Origin: Chloroflexota bacterium
GTDB taxonomy: Bacteria > Chloroflexota > Anaerolineae > Anaerolineales > UBA4823
Assembly (NCBI GenBank): GCA_030613705.1
Contig: JAUWLJ010000084.1
Location: forward strand, 1-7,887
Direction: 5' to 3'
Length of the DNA stretch: 7,887 nucleotides
The notes under the pieces were generated by a model. That model searched no databases and was not told the origin of the DNA. It saw only the letters and a program-made list of their open reading frames with translations. Position numbers and translations under genes: made by a program. Numbering within the stretch: the stretch's first letter is position 1; each line of letters starts with the position of its first letter. Below, piece by piece: positions 7,127 to 7,887 of this stretch.

Positions 7127-7210
7127 GGGACAATCTCCGCTGCAAATATTAATTTCTACCTACAATCAATTTACAAATCAGCAAGCAGTATCCTAACAAG
7201 TTAGTTATAG

Positions 7211-7237
7211 ACGAGGATCATATCGCTCAATCCTCGT
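7211..7237 (-). terminator. Hairpin downstream of the 143-residue gene, possible terminator
   Basis: The arms ACGAGGAT (7211-7218) and ATCCTCGT (7230-7237) form a perfect 8-bp stem around an 11-nt loop, about 70 nt after the stop codon of the upstream minus-strand gene. No U-run follows on the minus strand, so it may act as a 3' stabiliser or a Rho-type boundary instead. The rest of the intergenic stretch 7071-7305 is AT-rich and shows only a short dyad, CTAAC/GTTAG, at 7193-7204. Confidence 0.4.
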
Positions 7238-7305
7238 ATTCCCCCATTTAAACCACACCCCCATACAAATCAAAATGCTTTGTGAAATCTCCTCAGCGGA
7301 GCCAC

Positions 7306-7737
7306 TCAATCGCCATTGTTAAAAATAAAGTGCCGGTTCTCAAAGAAACGAAATTGTTCATCATCCAAATCTTTGAGATTCACTTTCATCTCGGTGATGT
7401 CTTCTTTTGTTACGCCATACCAGGAATCAATACAATCCACTTGATGCCCCTGGTCAATTAACCGGCGGACGATTTTTATGAACAATAAAGTAGCCTCGAT
7501 CTCATCTTCGTCTTCTTCAAACCAGTCTACCGGTTCGCTGAATCCTAATTCAGTGCTGGAAAGGTGACGGAATGTGCAGCTGCACACACTTTTTGATCCC
7601 ACGAACCATTGGTTTTCGTGACGGAGCAGCGTATTAAACGGTTCTGCGATCGCTTCTTTCTGGAAGTGAATCAGCTCACCGTTACCGTCAGATAAGTCCT
7701 GATTTGAATCAGTACTGACATAGATAGAATAACACAT
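7306..7737 (-). CDS. Conserved-looking hypothetical protein with CxC-x3-H motif
   Basis: A 143-residue cytoplasmic protein that I cannot assign to a named family with confidence. It has no signal peptide or membrane segment. Features: an N-terminal MCYSIYVSTDSNQDLS block, a central WFVGSKSVCSCTFRH block (45-58) with C52, C54 and H58 that could bind a metal, a very acidic run at 74-79, an amphipathic helix near 80-96 and a fourth Cys, C102. The acidic composition and the alternating beta/helix look of the ends suggest a small globular domain. AAGGTG (7746-7751) lies 8 nt before the ATG, supporting the start and a real gene. It is on the same strand as the lipoprotein gene but 235 nt away, with a hairpin and a separate possible promoter between them, so they are probably independent. 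No function is proposed. Confidence 0.75.
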   Translation of the reverse strand: MCYSIYVSTDSNQDLSDGNGELIHFQKEAIAEPFNTLLRHENQWFVGSKSVCSCTFRHLSSTELGFSEPVDWFEEDEDEIEATLLFIKIVRRLIDQGHQVDCIDSWYGVTKEDITEMKVNLKDLDDEQFRFFENRHFIFNNGD

Positions 7738-7785
7738 ATCCTATTCACCTTGCAGTGGTCCATTTGTACTGGTTAACGAGTATCA

Positions 7786-7807
7786 AAACCCGCTGTGTGG
7801 CAGGGTT
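7786..7807 (-). terminator. Terminator-like hairpin near the right edge
   Basis: On the minus strand AACCC pairs with GGGTT, and an inner GC/GC pair with one bulged T gives a short stem ending in TTTT. It could end a gene lying beyond the right edge, or form part of the leader of the 143-residue gene. The stem is short and the U-run brief. Confidence 0.3.
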
Positions 7808-7826
7808 CATTTTCCAGATATAGGCA

Positions 7827-7835
7827 ATTTTAGCA
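7827..7835 (-). promoter_or_regulatory. Possible extended -10 promoter of the 143-residue gene
   Basis: The minus strand reads TGC followed by TAAAAT (7832-7827), an extended -10 pattern with 5 of 6 matches. No good -35 box lies 17 nt upstream (ATTTTA). It would give a leader of about 80 nt containing the hairpin at 7786-7807. Tentative. Confidence 0.3.
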
Positions 7836-7887
7836 GGATAATAATGACTTAAAATTACATCTTATGCGCCGCAGAAAATACCCAGCA

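Noticed and set aside
6730..7152. Plus-strand 140-codon open frame rich in Gly and Ser
   Set aside because: It is the antisense of the Pro/Thr/Glu-rich linker and signal peptide of the lipoprotein; the low-complexity translation comes from that composition.
1..7887. CRISPR arrays, transposon ends, tRNA genes, toxin-antitoxin pairs
   Set aside because: No regularly spaced repeats, transposase motifs, cloverleaf-like sequences or paired small overlapping genes were seen on either strand.

Overview
The window looks like a stretch of chromosome from an environmental bacterium, most likely a member of the Chloroflexota (Anaerolineae-like). That assignment is an inference. It rests on the lipoprotein with a long Pro/Thr/Glu-rich linker ahead of an M23 domain and on the three-gene molybdenum hydroxylase set in FAD, [2Fe-2S], Mo order. 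There is no rRNA, tRNA, insertion sequence, phage gene or CRISPR array in it.

Left part (1-4567, all minus strand): one apparent operon. Read in transcription order it encodes the FAD subunit, the [2Fe-2S] subunit and the molybdopterin subunit of a xanthine dehydrogenase/aldehyde oxidase-family hydroxylase, followed by a cyclase-family (kynurenine formamidase-like) metal-dependent hydrolase that runs off the left edge. Gaps are 39, 13 and 58 nt, and the last three genes have good ribosome binding sites. A strong sigma70-type promoter lies upstream at 4800-4828.

Middle (4568-5876): a roughly 300 nt AT-rich divergent control region, then a plus-strand gene for a DUF2877 protein of the AllH family (AllH is the proposed oxamate carbamoyltransferase subunit of the allantoin pathway). 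Taken together, a molybdenum hydroxylase, an amide/ring-opening hydrolase and an AllH-like protein suggest catabolism of a nitrogen heterocycle (purine-, pyrimidine- or pyridine-like). The substrate cannot be read from sequence.

Right part (5877-7887): an inverted repeat, probably a shared terminator, separates the DUF2877 gene from a convergent minus-strand lipoprotein gene. Its M23 domain keeps the zinc ligands but lacks both catalytic histidines, so it may be a non-enzymatic LytM-like protein. Further right is a minus-strand 143-residue protein of unknown function with a Cys-x-Cys-x3-His motif. These two genes show no functional link to the hydroxylase operon.
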